Translations under genes and position numbers: made by a program
Assembly: GCA_013215145.1 (NCBI GenBank)
Contig: JABSRP010000010.1
Coordinates: forward strand, 1-64,000
Direction of reading: 5' to 3'
Length of the DNA: 64,000 nucleotides
Source: Pseudobacteriovorax sp.
GTDB taxonomy: Bacteria; Bdellovibrionota_B; Oligoflexia; Oligoflexales; Oligoflexaceae
Notes under the pieces: generated by a model
What the model saw: only the letters and a program-made list of their open reading frames with translations
The model's database searches: none
What the model was told of the DNA's origin: nothing
Shown: positions 8,245 through 18,127 of the stretch, in pieces
How positions within the stretch are numbered: the stretch's first letter is position 1
Layout of the letters: every line of letters starts with the position of its first letter

Positions 8245-10080
8245 ATGGCTAGCCTTTTTAGATATCTATTTGTTTTTATTAATTTAATTTCCATTCCTCT
8301 CCAAAGTTCAGCTCAAATAGACTTGGGCAGCTCCGCTCCTAAGGATTTGGATATCAAACCCACTGATGTGATAATTTGGTCAGCTGTACAGGCAGATGTC
8401 TATCCCAACAATCAAATCGAGGTAGGTCTTAGGCTAGAAACGAAACAAAACTTCACGATCTATTCTCAAAAACTTTCGTTCTCCGGCCCAGAAGGGACAA
8501 CCTTACTGACCATGGAGGCCCCTGACACAAGACGCCAAGCCGACCCCTTGGGAGACGAACCGGTGGATGTCTATTGGGGCGGCAATTTTCAACTGACATT
8601 CTCTGCTCTAGACAGCTTTTCCGGCGCAAGTTTTCCCGTTACAATTAAGTTTCTTGGCTGTACTGAGAGAATCTGTCTTTTTCCCTACGAGCAAACTATA
8701 GAGGTGCCTGCCTACCCAGCAGAACATACTCAAACACAGGAAACAGAGACTGAAAGCTCAAGCAATCCGACCTCTACACAAGAAGCGACTCCAGACGTTA
8801 CCGTCGCCCCTAAAATCGAAAAAGCAAACCCTTCCTCCATCACCGATTTTAGCCAAGCAGGGATATCGGCTCAACTAAGTGCAGGCACGCTTCCACTTTG
8901 GATTATGTTGATTGCCGTTTTCTTAGGAGGGTTGGCAACGAATCTAACGCCTTGTGTGTTTCCCATGATACCCATTACTATTCGACTTCTCAGTCAGGAA
9001 GCAGGAAGTAAAAAGGGATCTATTCTTTATGCCTCTGGTATCGTACTCACCTACACCGCAATAGGAAGCATCGTATCTTTGACTGGTGGACTGTTTGGTG
9101 CATTGCTAGCCAACCCAATTGTCAATAGCGCTTTTGCCATACTCTTTATTCTTCTTGGTCTGAGCATGCTGGGATTTGCAAACTTTTCCAAGTTGCAGGC
9201 CATCGGAAGTCGATTAGGATCGGGTGGAAAACGAAGCTCTCTGAATACATTCCTTATGGGAGCTGGAGCTGGGCTTGTTGCGGCTCCTTGCACAGGCCCC
9301 ATCTTGGGCGGACTATTGATATACTCAGCTAAATTAGACAGTCCCCAATTGTCAACTGCACTCTTTTTTCTCTATAGCTTGGGTTTTGGTATTCCCTATG
9401 TCTTTCTCGGGATGGCTGCTGGAAAAGTCAGCAGCATCAAAATCTCGCCTAAAATCCAGGTAGGAGTCAAGGTTGCCTTTGCGGCAGTCATGTTTGGGTT
9501 AGCTCTATTTTACTTGAAAACCCCAGCATACCAGGTATTAAAGCCTGTTGCTGGCCTCTGGTCTACCATAGCCTACGCGACACTGGGTGGGTTTATCGCC
9601 GTGTCTTTCATTACTGCGGTATTTCTTAAAAACTGGAGTCATAAGGGATTGCAGGTCTTACCAAGCGCCGTCCTGGGTGTTTCCATTTTTGCTTTTTCTC
9701 AGGTTATAACAGGGACGGATCTCAGCCCCGAAATCGATTGGTTAAAGTCCGAGCCAAAAGCCTACAAGCAAGCAAAAGAAACTGGAAAACCGATACTCGT
9801 TGATGGTTGGGCCGAATGGTGCGTAGTATGTAAGGAAATGGATGCTACGATCTTTCGTGACCCTAACGTTGTGGAAGAGCTAGAAAAACACTGGGTCATC
9901 CTTAAGCTAGACCTAACGGTTATCGACGATAAGAGTGAAGCCTTGGTAGAGAAGTATAAAATGCCTGGCTTACCGACGTTAGTTCTCGTACCATCGAATG
10001 GCGACTTAAGTAGCGCTAAAATTCTTCCTGGCGCTCGCTCGGCAGAGAGTCTTTTGGAAGAACTACAAGGATTCCGCTAA
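8245..10080 (+). CDS. dsbD: Thiol:disulfide interchange protein DsbD
   Basis: The order is signal peptide, N-terminal DsbD-alpha domain (residues about 30-160, with the CTERICLFP cysteine pair), a Ser/Thr/Gln-rich linker, an eight-helix transmembrane domain with the paired motifs NLTPCVFPM (near 235) and AAPCTGPILGG (near 350), and a C-terminal thioredoxin-like domain with WAEWCVVCK (near 525). All three redox cysteine pairs are kept. The protein carries electrons from cytoplasmic thioredoxin to periplasmic thiol proteins, including cytochrome c maturation factors. This fits the many c-type haem proteins encoded nearby. Length 611 aa; start supported by GAGGAA. Confidence 0.95.
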   Translation: MASLFRYLFVFINLISIPLQSSAQIDLGSSAPKDLDIKPTDVIIWSAVQADVYPNNQIEVGLRLETKQNFTIYSQKLSFSGPEGTTLLTMEAPDTRRQADPLGDEPVDVYWGGNFQLTFSALDSFSGASFPVTIKFLGCTERICLFPYEQTIEVPAYPAEHTQTQETETESSSNPTSTQEATPDVTVAPKIEKANPSSITDFSQAGISAQLSAGTLPLWIMLIAVFLGGLATNLTPCVFPMIPITIRLLSQEAGSKKGSILYASGIVLTYTAIGSIVSLTGGLFGALLANPIVNSAFAILFILLGLSMLGFANFSKLQAIGSRLGSGGKRSSLNTFLMGAGAGLVAAPCTGPILGGLLIYSAKLDSPQLSTALFFLYSLGFGIPYVFLGMAAGKVSSIKISPKIQVGVKVAFAAVMFGLALFYLKTPAYQVLKPVAGLWSTIAYATLGGFIAVSFITAVFLKNWSHKGLQVLPSAVLGVSIFAFSQVITGTDLSPEIDWLKSEPKAYKQAKETGKPILVDGWAEWCVVCKEMDATIFRDPNVVEELEKHWVILKLDLTVIDDKSEALVEKYKMPGLPTLVLVPSNGDLSSAKILPGARSAESLLEELQGFR

Positions 10081-10093
10081 AGGGGTTCATTCG

Positions 10094-11662
10094 ATGAAAC
10101 AACATCTCCTATACGTGATAGCTCCTCAGAGACTCAGTGAGTTTGAAATCGCTATGAAGCGACTAAAAGCCGAGCCGAGCGAAAGCCCCAAGGGGGGTGA
10201 GAAGTCTTTTAAGATCACACACAGGCTCTTAGAAAAGCTGGAATTGAACGTATGTATCGTTACTGAAATCGATAGTATAACAGCGTTCTTGCGTCAAAAT
10301 CCCGTTGACTTGCTTATATATGACGAACGAGGCCCGGGAACACTTGGTGTTGTCAAAGCTGTTCAACAAATCAAAAAGGATGTTAAGCAGCTCGAAGAGC
10401 TTTGGGGCCCTGATCTGAACTTTCCTTCCAGCCGCATAGTTGCCATACTCAAAGAAGGGCACAGTTCCGAACATACGGTTTTTGACTTGGGTCGGCTCAA
10501 TGTTAGAGACATCATAGTCGCTCCCAAAAGCACAGCCCTAATGCTGCGCTGGCTCAAAAATATTCTATATCACGGTATCATCCGTGAGAACAAAACAGGT
10601 ATCGCGCTTAGTGGTGGAGCCATAGAGGGGCTTTTGTATCAGATAGGCGTCCTCCACGGCCTCAACATGGCACTTTCAAACCGTAAACTTGACTCTGTAG
10701 ATGTAGTTTCTGGTGTTAGTAGTGGAAGTATAGCAGGGTCCATAATTGCCGCAAAAATACCTATCCTCGATGTTCTAAGGGCGATTCACGGTTTACCGAG
10801 CAAATCCCCGCACCTAAAGCTTTCCACGTTGTTCGATTTTGCCGGGCTCCATATCTTCAGACGGTTTACTAGAGTATCGCTATCCATGCCTAAATCACAG
10901 CCCAGTCAATGGATTCCGAATCTATCGCAATCGATACCAACTGGTTTTTTTATGGGTGATCGATTTGAATCTTATTTAAGAAGCGTGTTTGAAACCCACG
11001 GAAAAACTACCAATCTCTCCGAACTCGATACGAAGTTTTACGTGGGTGTGACAGATCAAGATAACTTCAAACATGTTGTGTTGGGAAAAGCTCCCTTCGA
11101 AAATATCGATATCCCAAGCGCTGTGCGAGCATCTTCGGCCCTACCACCATTATTTACCCCCAAGCGCATAGCTGGACGAAATTATATCGACGGCCAGGTT
11201 ACGAAAAGTTGCAACTTGGAAAGTGTCGTTGAAGAGGGCGCCCGGTTAATTTTCATCATCGACCCCCTAAAACCATTTAAATCAACCACAGCTGGTATTG
11301 CAGAAAAACGAGGAGGTCTTTACAGCATCCTCCAGATGGTAAAGGCATTAGTCGCCACACGTTTTGAAGCTGCGCTTTCGGCAGTAAGTCAACAATATCC
11401 TGATGTCGATTTTCTGGTTTTCCAGCCGGATGAGGAGTGCGCCAAACTCATGTCAGGCTCTCCTCTGAGATCAAAATTCAGAACGGAAATCATTGAATCA
11501 GCTTATCAAGGGACTCTAAGGACCCTAAGGGAGCGTCATCATATCTATGCGACTAAAATGGAACGATACGGTTTCAAACTGAAGTCGCCCGAAGAATTAA
11601 GAGAACTGGAATCTAATTATCATGGAATACTCGAGTCAACTTCAGAAAGCAAAACTGATTAA
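10094..11662 (+). CDS. Patatin-like phospholipase with N-terminal receiver-like domain
   Basis: Residues about 165-440 form a patatin domain: oxyanion segment ALSGGAIEGLLYQIG, nucleophile elbow GVSSGS (Ser near 208) and the Asp motif YIDGQV (near 366). Two positions are unusual: the Arg/Lys-Gly of GGGxRG is GAIEG, and the DGG/DGA motif is DGQ. The first 160 residues look like a response-regulator-type alpha/beta fold (VCIVTEIDSI, PVDLLIYDERG, RIVAILKEG, VRDIIVAPKS), which suggests a regulated lipid hydrolase. SfsA overlaps its 3' end by 41 nt, so the genes are probably co-transcribed. Catalytic activity is likely but unproven given the motif changes. Confidence 0.8.
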   Translation: MKQHLLYVIAPQRLSEFEIAMKRLKAEPSESPKGGEKSFKITHRLLEKLELNVCIVTEIDSITAFLRQNPVDLLIYDERGPGTLGVVKAVQQIKKDVKQLEELWGPDLNFPSSRIVAILKEGHSSEHTVFDLGRLNVRDIIVAPKSTALMLRWLKNILYHGIIRENKTGIALSGGAIEGLLYQIGVLHGLNMALSNRKLDSVDVVSGVSSGSIAGSIIAAKIPILDVLRAIHGLPSKSPHLKLSTLFDFAGLHIFRRFTRVSLSMPKSQPSQWIPNLSQSIPTGFFMGDRFESYLRSVFETHGKTTNLSELDTKFYVGVTDQDNFKHVVLGKAPFENIDIPSAVRASSALPPLFTPKRIAGRNYIDGQVTKSCNLESVVEEGARLIFIIDPLKPFKSTTAGIAEKRGGLYSILQMVKALVATRFEAALSAVSQQYPDVDFLVFQPDEECAKLMSGSPLRSKFRTEIIESAYQGTLRTLRERHHIYATKMERYGFKLKSPEELRELESNYHGILESTSESKTD

Positions 11663-12329
11663 ACGATACAAAAGATTTCTTGCAGATGTCATCTTTGAGA
11701 ACGGCGAAAGAACCACTGTCCATTGCCCAAATACAGGATCAATGACCACATGCGGCTCCGCCGGCGATATCGTATTTCTAAGCGAGTCACCTAACCCTAA
11801 ACGCAAGTACAAATACACCTGGGAACTAACGGTCTGCCCCCAAGGATTTATTGGCATCAATACCCATCGCCCTAACAAAATCGTTCATAAAGCAATCATC
11901 GACGGATTCATACCAGAATTGGAGGGGTACGATCAGGTAAAAGCTGAAGCCCCCTGGGGAGATAATTCACGCATTGATTTCTTACTAAATGCAAACGGCT
12001 CAAAGCAGCCATGCTATGTTGAGGTCAAAAACGTAACCCTTAAGTCCGAAAACGGTACCGCTGTTTTTCCAGATGCAAAAACTGAACGCGGTCAAAAACA
12101 CTTAGTTGATTTGATGGAAACTGTGAAGGCAGGGCACAGAGCTTGCCTTTTTTTCATGATTAACAGGCCTGATGTTGATGAAATGGAGGTGAATGCAGAG
12201 ATTGACCCTCGCTACCATGAATTACTGGGTCGAGCTATGGACGTTGGAGTTGAAATTTTACCTTATAGGGCTCAAAGTACCCTTCAAGACACCAAATTGG
12301 AAAAGAAGATTCCTTTTACTTTGAGGTAA
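11622..12329 (+). CDS. sfsA: SfsA family protein
   Basis: This is a full-length SfsA of 235 aa (E. coli about 234). It has the N-terminal OB-like part with VHCPNTGSMTTC and the C-terminal nuclease-like fold with SRIDFLL and CYVEVKNVTL, which place a D...ExK triad in the PD-(D/E)xK pattern, followed by FPDAKTERGQKHL. SfsA was named for sugar fermentation stimulation in E. coli and binds DNA; its biochemical role is unsettled. The start lies inside the patatin gene, and maiA follows after 6 nt, giving a three-gene unit. Confidence 0.93.
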   Translation: MEYSSQLQKAKLIKRYKRFLADVIFENGERTTVHCPNTGSMTTCGSAGDIVFLSESPNPKRKYKYTWELTVCPQGFIGINTHRPNKIVHKAIIDGFIPELEGYDQVKAEAPWGDNSRIDFLLNANGSKQPCYVEVKNVTLKSENGTAVFPDAKTERGQKHLVDLMETVKAGHRACLFFMINRPDVDEMEVNAEIDPRYHELLGRAMDVGVEILPYRAQSTLQDTKLEKKIPFTLR

Positions 12330-12335
12330 CCTAAG

Positions 12336-12971
12336 ATGGCACAAAAATTTGAATTGTTTCACTATTGGCGATCTTCCTGCTCCTGGAGAGTCAGATGGGC
12401 GCTTGAAATCAAAGGTATTTCGTACTCTTCAACTGCTGTTGACTTGAAGGTAGGGGCTCAAAAAGATCATAGCTATTTGGCAAAAGCTCCTTCAGGCATG
12501 GTTCCCTGCCTGCTGATCGATGGTAACCCACTATCGGATTCCATTAGTATTATCGAATGGCTAGACGAAACTCAAAAAGGCCCAAAACTCTTACCAACGA
12601 ACCCTTGGGACCGCGCTAAAGTGAGAGAGCTGACTGGAATGATTGCCTCCAACACTCAACCGGTACAAAACCTTCATGTCCTCCAAGCCATTGACAGGCT
12701 AGGTGGCGACAGGGTCCAATGGGCAAGATCAAACATTGCTAAAGGCCTAAAGTCTTACGAAGAGGCAATTAGACAGACACAGGGTAGCTTTTCTATGGGC
12801 TCGCAAATAACCCTAGCTGATCTTTGTTTGATTCCTCAGGTATACAATGCTCATAGATTCGGAGTCGATATGAGTCGCGTTCCCAACTGCGAGGCTATCT
12901 ATCAGCGCGCACTTAAGATCCCGAGTTGTGAACGATCAGCGCCTCACAATCAACCAGGAGCCACCCCTTAG
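12336..12971 (+). CDS. maiA: Maleylacetoacetate isomerase / zeta-class glutathione S-transferase
   Basis: The 211-aa protein has the zeta-class active-site signature RSSCSWRVRWAL near residue 13, an N-terminal thioredoxin-like domain ending with DSISIIEWLDE, and an all-helical C-terminal domain with ITLADLCLIPQVYNA. Zeta GSTs isomerise maleylacetoacetate in tyrosine degradation using glutathione. The homogentisate dioxygenase gene at 24.3-25.6 kb supplies the preceding step, so the pathway is present although the genes are not adjacent. GAGGT overlaps the end of sfsA and supports this start. Confidence 0.9.
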   Translation: MAQKFELFHYWRSSCSWRVRWALEIKGISYSSTAVDLKVGAQKDHSYLAKAPSGMVPCLLIDGNPLSDSISIIEWLDETQKGPKLLPTNPWDRAKVRELTGMIASNTQPVQNLHVLQAIDRLGGDRVQWARSNIAKGLKSYEEAIRQTQGSFSMGSQITLADLCLIPQVYNAHRFGVDMSRVPNCEAIYQRALKIPSCERSAPHNQPGATP

Positions 12972-12993
12972 GCTTTGCTAAGGCGTTTAAGCG

Positions 12994-15351
12994 TTAGTTT
13001 CTAGGGCTAGCTTTTGCCAGCTTGACAACTTTCGGTGCAAGGTAATCCATAAAGGGGCTTTCTATGGCGATATCAGGATACCAGCGCTTGTAATAGAAGT
13101 AATTACGCATTACTAATTTAACATATGCTCTGGTCTCTCGATAAGGTATGCGTTCAATAAATGCCAATGCATCAGTTGTGTCGATGTTCTCTAACCATTT
13201 TTCAGTGGCTCGAGGATTGGCGTTATAAGAGGTTAATACATAAATGGGATTCTGATACTTGCTGTACAAGGTGTGGACATGGTGGATACCCAGAGCCAAG
13301 TTTATTTCAGCATCAAACAAACGTCGCCTTTGCCTAGAGCCAGCCTGCAAATTTTTGCGATCTTGGCCAGCTACATAGCTTCTTTCCAACCTTTTACCTT
13401 CGAGCCTGGCAGTGGCAGGCATTAGCTGCATAAGACCGGAGGCACCCACCGGCGATCTAGCCTTTGGATTAAAGACGCTTTCTTGTCTGATGATGGCATA
13501 AACGTAAGCAGGGTCTACTCCTAAGCGCTTCGCATAGCGCGAAATGATTTCCGAATAAGCGCGAGGAAAAAGCAGCCTTTCCATTCCTCGCGGCAATGAA
13601 TGACGAAATGCTCGAGGCAATCGAACATACTTTTTTATTGCAGCTAACCATTCTCCAGAGGCATAAAGGTACATTGCTTTCACTAATTGTCTGTTGCTGT
13701 TGATTTTGCTACCCGCCAACTCTCGGGTTTCACAGGCGGCTTTTTTCCTTAAACCGATCTTAAGCATAGCCTCAATACGTTCGATAGATCCCGTTTCTTT
13801 TTGGTTATAGCCTTTAAAAAGCAATTCACGAGAAAAGGGAGGTACTCGTGCCGGTTGCAAAACCAAAGTTTTGCCAACAAGGGCCTCTAGCAAGTAGTGA
13901 CCCATAGCTCCGTAAAAGGTAGAGTAGTATTCACTGGCAACGCGACGCCAATACTCTTGCGCCAAAACTCGATTCCCTAGATGAAGATTCAGCTTTCCGG
14001 CCCAAAACAAGGCAAGTGAGAGCAGGCCGGAATCTCTATCATCGATGGGCTTTTTAGTTTCTTGCTCCACCAAAGTCTCCGCGTAGGAAAGAGCCTTTTG
14101 ATGCTCATTAGCAAGCGTATACAAAGTCACAAGTGAGGTTAGTGCATCCTCTCTGTGCTCAGATTGACCAAACTCACTGACAAAAGTCTTATAGTTTTTT
14201 CTCGCTAAATCAAGCTTCCCTTCATTTTCATCCACCCTGGCCATCGTATAAAGAGTACGTCCAAGAATTTCTTTATTATTTAGCTTTTTTGACTCTGCGA
14301 GCAGGGTATTCAACAACTTCCTCGTTTTAACAAACTCGTCTCTCGACCAATAAATGAGAGCCTTACGCCTCATTATTAGTTCTTGACCAATAAAGCCGTA
14401 ACGTTTTTTTAAGTGAGACTCCATCCGACTCAGAAATCTGATTCTAGCCCGATGACCTTTTCTGCGAAAGCAAGACTCGACTTTTTGAGTTGCCGTTTCA
14501 ATATGCGAGAAGTGGTCCCCTTTTTTATCCATATTGATTGCGGCCACAAGTCTCTTTTTCCCAGTATTACAGCGTTTTCGAGAGACAGCATCGGTAACTC
14601 TTTTGACCTGAAGAACCACAACATCTTCTCTTAGCTTGAGTGGATCAGATTCCTCAAACAGCCACCCTTGATCTGCAACAAGTTTGGGATATGAAGCGAT
14701 AGCTTCTTTTAGATCAGACTTGATAGATTTGTGCTGCGCTTCATCAACCATTTCCAAAAGGCGTCCCAAGGCCCTTTCTTTAAATCTTTCAGAGTTATAG
14801 CTGCCTATAACATTGAGAAAAGATAAAACCTCCTGAGCTGGTAGAGTTTCTTTCTCTTCGATATCCAAACTACGCAGTAGATGATCTTTGTAGGCACAGG
14901 AGTTTGTGGGGGTTTTAGCTAGTTCAACCTCAAGAACCTTCAGCTTTTCATCGGTCAGAAGCTCCAACTCGATGACCTGGTTCAGCAACTCTCCATAAAG
15001 TGGGCTATCTTTCAATCGATTCGCAGCGTTGGCCTGATAAATTTCGTGTGAAAGTTTGCGAAGTTTCCGAATCCGTTTATTCTTGTTCAACTTATCGGCT
15101 CTTTGAAGCGATAGAATGAAGGAACTTGTTTCTGGCTGCGTTTTGAGAAATTCTAAAAACTCCTTATCCGACATGGCGTCAACTTTAGGTAGAGACTCCA
15201 TCTCATCGAACCATTTAGCCAGCTCCGGATCAACGATACTTTCACCTTTCGCCAACTCCTTTAGCGCATAGGTTTGAGGGGGAGCGACCCCAAATAATTG
15301 AGTGCCAACAACTCCGACAATAGCTATCACGATGGTATTAAGCACTCCCAA
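12994..15351 (-). CDS. Soluble lytic murein transglycosylase (Slt70-like)
   Basis: An N-terminal hydrophobic signal segment is followed by a long alpha-helical superhelical region with TPR-like repeats. The C-terminal SLT domain (from about residue 605) has the catalytic Glu in AIIRQESVFNPKA and the family motifs GASGLMQLMPATA and LTSYNANP. Such enzymes cleave peptidoglycan with formation of 1,6-anhydro-MurNAc in the periplasm. The frame opens at TTG 15384, but TTG 15351 (MGVLNTIVIA) has GGGGAG just upstream and gives a cleaner signal peptide, so I used it. At about 785 aa it is longer than E. coli Slt (645), with the extra length in the helical region. Confidence 0.88.
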   Translation of the reverse strand: MGVLNTIVIAIVGVVGTQLFGVAPPQTYALKELAKGESIVDPELAKWFDEMESLPKVDAMSDKEFLEFLKTQPETSSFILSLQRADKLNKNKRIRKLRKLSHEIYQANAANRLKDSPLYGELLNQVIELELLTDEKLKVLEVELAKTPTNSCAYKDHLLRSLDIEEKETLPAQEVLSFLNVIGSYNSERFKERALGRLLEMVDEAQHKSIKSDLKEAIASYPKLVADQGWLFEESDPLKLREDVVVLQVKRVTDAVSRKRCNTGKKRLVAAINMDKKGDHFSHIETATQKVESCFRRKGHRARIRFLSRMESHLKKRYGFIGQELIMRRKALIYWSRDEFVKTRKLLNTLLAESKKLNNKEILGRTLYTMARVDENEGKLDLARKNYKTFVSEFGQSEHREDALTSLVTLYTLANEHQKALSYAETLVEQETKKPIDDRDSGLLSLALFWAGKLNLHLGNRVLAQEYWRRVASEYYSTFYGAMGHYLLEALVGKTLVLQPARVPPFSRELLFKGYNQKETGSIERIEAMLKIGLRKKAACETRELAGSKINSNRQLVKAMYLYASGEWLAAIKKYVRLPRAFRHSLPRGMERLLFPRAYSEIISRYAKRLGVDPAYVYAIIRQESVFNPKARSPVGASGLMQLMPATARLEGKRLERSYVAGQDRKNLQAGSRQRRRLFDAEINLALGIHHVHTLYSKYQNPIYVLTSYNANPRATEKWLENIDTTDALAFIERIPYRETRAYVKLVMRNYFYYKRWYPDIAIESPFMDYLAPKVVKLAKASPRN

Positions 15352-15617
15352 TGGACTCCCCTTTCCCTGATCAACCGAACGCAATCGTCTCTATATTGTA
15401 ACAAATTTATGATGTGGTTTTACTTAATAAAGGACGAACTCCACCTACTGTACACCAAATTTCAGTGATGGAAAGCAACTATGCCCCACTATGAAGCGCC
15501 TGGTTGGATTATTACGTTACCCTTGAAAATACCTCTGAAAGTTCATGGTATTTGTGATTGAGAGGAGACAGCGCTTGAACATCACAACAGAGATTATAGT
15601 GGACCATTCTCGCAAGG

Positions 15618-16373
15618 CTAAATCGGAAAATGGGCTACTTCATCTTCTGACAGCCACCCTCGTTTTCCGGTATGTAGTTCAATTTCATACCAGGCCCCTT
15701 CTTTCCTAACGATGGAAAGCGGCTGCCCCTCTTTGACATTAAAGAGCACCACTGCGTTTTCTCGACTAGGACTTCCTAAAACAGGCGCCTCTGTTGTATC
15801 TACCGCAGCAAAATGATGTACATTACGCCATTCGTTTGCAGCGAGCCATCCAGCTAGATATATCGACAACGAGGAAAGGCATAAACCAGCGTAGAATAAT
15901 ACAGTTCTGGTGGGCAGTAAAAGTTTGTAAACCAAAATTAGGAGGCAAGCAGCCACCCACAAAAAAGTGGCCAGATGCGCCGTCTCACGAGGGCTCAACC
16001 AATCTGCCATACTAAGCTTCTTTTCAAGACGAAACGGAGTTAATTCTTCGTTCAAGGACAGCTCATTCGAAATGATTGCTATATTTTTTTCGAGGTTTAC
16101 ATCCCGTGGAATCAGCACTTTTGCCGACTGATAAGCCGCTAGAGCTTTGCCCAGGCTTTGTTGTTTATAATAGGAGTTTCCGAGGTTGAACAACAGGTAA
16201 CCGTTCTTATGCCCACTATCAAATAGATCCTGATAGACAGACACAGCCGTCTCTAAATCGCCTTCTTGATAAGCTTGCGCAGCCTGGGATAACTTCTGGC
16301 TCATAGAGTCGCTATACCCTAAGGGAGCCCAAATAAGGCAGACTACGACTAAATTAACTAGTCTAGACATCAT
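15618..16373 (-). CDS. batE: BatE-like TPR/SH3 membrane protein
   Basis: The order is signal peptide (residues 1-21), two TPR-like repeats (about 25-100), two transmembrane helices (about 130-185) and a C-terminal bacterial SH3 domain (APVLGSPS...GAWYEIELHTGKRGWL). This is the architecture of BatE in Bat (Bacteroides aerotolerance) operons. The cell-envelope role is poorly known. GAGGAG lies 8-9 nt before the ATG; the ATG overlaps the batD stop. It is the last gene of the moxR-bat unit. Confidence 0.82.
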   Translation of the reverse strand: MMSRLVNLVVVCLIWAPLGYSDSMSQKLSQAAQAYQEGDLETAVSVYQDLFDSGHKNGYLLFNLGNSYYKQQSLGKALAAYQSAKVLIPRDVNLEKNIAIISNELSLNEELTPFRLEKKLSMADWLSPRETAHLATFLWVAACLLILVYKLLLPTRTVLFYAGLCLSSLSIYLAGWLAANEWRNVHHFAAVDTTEAPVLGSPSRENAVVLFNVKEGQPLSIVRKEGAWYEIELHTGKRGWLSEDEVAHFPI

Positions 16374-18127
16374 TAAGAAGACTCCTCTAATTCTTTGACA
16401 GCTTTTGATATATCATCAGCAATGCTCTCGATATTTTCGGTTGGTTTGCCGTAGCAAGCCTGATCCACAAGTTTGAGAGTTGCTTTGAACGGCGAGGTTT
16501 TTGCCCGATCTTGATAAAAAAGATCAACTAAATCAAATGCAGTAGCACCTGGACTATGATAGCCACTCTTGTTTCTAAAATAGCTGTTAACGATGGCCAT
16601 CAGCTCGTGAGCTTTCTTTTTGGTTTCTGCAGATTGAGTTTTTCGCCAGGTATTCAGCTGACTATGAAAGGTTGCTAAAGCGGTTTTTTGAAGTTTTCTT
16701 CGGGCGCGTTCCTCACGATTGGGCAGCCGACTCATATAAATAAATAACAGCAGCGTAGCGATAAAAACGAGCAAGGCGAAAATCACTAGAGTGTATATTC
16801 TTTTTGTGGATAGATCTTGCTCATCGAGTATTTGACTCACGCTGGCAAATCCGACGATATCGCTACCAATGACTTCAATATCTCGACTAATTGGATTGAC
16901 TGAGGAATTTTGTACCGTACCATCTCCCACTACCATCGCCTCGTCACCTTGCGCAACCGCTAGCGTTCCCAAATCCCGGGTGAGCCACTTATATGTTTCC
17001 TCAATGGGATCAAAAATTTGTAATCGTATCTCGCCGAGGGGAAAATCACCTGGGACCTGTGGTACAACCGCAAAACTAAAGCGGCGGTCTCCGATCATTC
17101 CTTTGGGATAGACCAAAGAATCATGATCTTCTGGTTTATCATCATACACTTTGAATTTTGCGCCGAGACTGGGCAGTTTTATATCAATCATACTTTGCGT
17201 ATGGCCCTCACCCATGACTCGGGCAGTAATCGTTACGTTTTCGTTGGTCTTGACAGAGGCCGTACTCAGAGTGGCTTCGAGTTCAAATTGCCCAACAAGA
17301 CCCGAGAATTCAGTAGACCTACCCTCTACCGGTAGTGGCTTAACTTCGATACTGGCAGCCTCACTCTTAACCCGAATCATGCGACCACGCGGCGGAAAAA
17401 TCCCCCCCAGTATGCTACCAGGACTCCTCCGACCGGTAGGGTTTAACTCCAATTCCACGAGTGCAGGCGGAATGACGACTTGTCCATCCTTATTTGCGAT
17501 CCCGGCATACTTTTGTTCGATAACTCGATAGGTTTTACCGTTAAGATTCCGGCTGAATTGCGGGTTTTTATCGAAAGGCATGAGCTTAACATCGGCTGGA
17601 ACACTGAGAGGCGATAACCCAGGGTTTCCGGCAATAGGCCCACCAATAAAAATTCTTTCTGTAATATAAAAAACTTGACCCACGTAGACTTCTTTTGGGG
17701 ATACTTCGCGTTCGACAAAGTAAGGCCTACGACGTACTTCATCGCGATTTGGTTTGGCTACGGTCAGTGTCAAAGGAAGGGTCTTCAGCACATCGCCGTC
17801 AATCTCAAGAGTTATCTCGGGAATGGTAAAGACGCCTTCACTAATGGGTTCGATAATATAATTGAGGGTCACCGAACTCGTTCTGACACCATTAATAATC
17901 TGAGTTGACTGCTGCCTGCCACCCGGGCGAATACTCAAACCGTCAATTTTAGGGACTTCGGGCAATTCACGAAAGCTTCCCTCAATTTCGATGGATAATA
18001 CAAATTGATCTGTCGTTGTGCCACTATTCTGATCCAACTCGGCAACAATCTTGCCACCAAATACTGGCGCAGCAAGTAAGAGACAAAGCCCCAAAAAGGT
18101 TATCAAGGTTCTACCACTCGTTGCCAT
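16373..18127 (-). CDS. batD: BatD family protein (oxygen tolerance)
   Basis: This 584-aa protein has a signal peptide, several Ig-like beta repeats (from about residue 28; FVLSIEIEGSF, PRGRMIRVKS and VTITARVMGEG mark strands), a single transmembrane helix near residues 455-475 (TLVIFALLVFIATLLLF) and a cytoplasmic helical tail. This is the typical BatD layout. BatD proteins probably scaffold an envelope complex with vWA partners. Its start overlaps batC by 17 nt, which implies translational coupling. Confidence 0.85.
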   Translation of the reverse strand: MATSGRTLITFLGLCLLLAAPVFGGKIVAELDQNSGTTTDQFVLSIEIEGSFRELPEVPKIDGLSIRPGGRQQSTQIINGVRTSSVTLNYIIEPISEGVFTIPEITLEIDGDVLKTLPLTLTVAKPNRDEVRRRPYFVEREVSPKEVYVGQVFYITERIFIGGPIAGNPGLSPLSVPADVKLMPFDKNPQFSRNLNGKTYRVIEQKYAGIANKDGQVVIPPALVELELNPTGRRSPGSILGGIFPPRGRMIRVKSEAASIEVKPLPVEGRSTEFSGLVGQFELEATLSTASVKTNENVTITARVMGEGHTQSMIDIKLPSLGAKFKVYDDKPEDHDSLVYPKGMIGDRRFSFAVVPQVPGDFPLGEIRLQIFDPIEETYKWLTRDLGTLAVAQGDEAMVVGDGTVQNSSVNPISRDIEVIGSDIVGFASVSQILDEQDLSTKRIYTLVIFALLVFIATLLLFIYMSRLPNREERARRKLQKTALATFHSQLNTWRKTQSAETKKKAHELMAIVNSYFRNKSGYHSPGATAFDLVDLFYQDRAKTSPFKATLKLVDQACYGKPTENIESIADDISKAVKELEESS

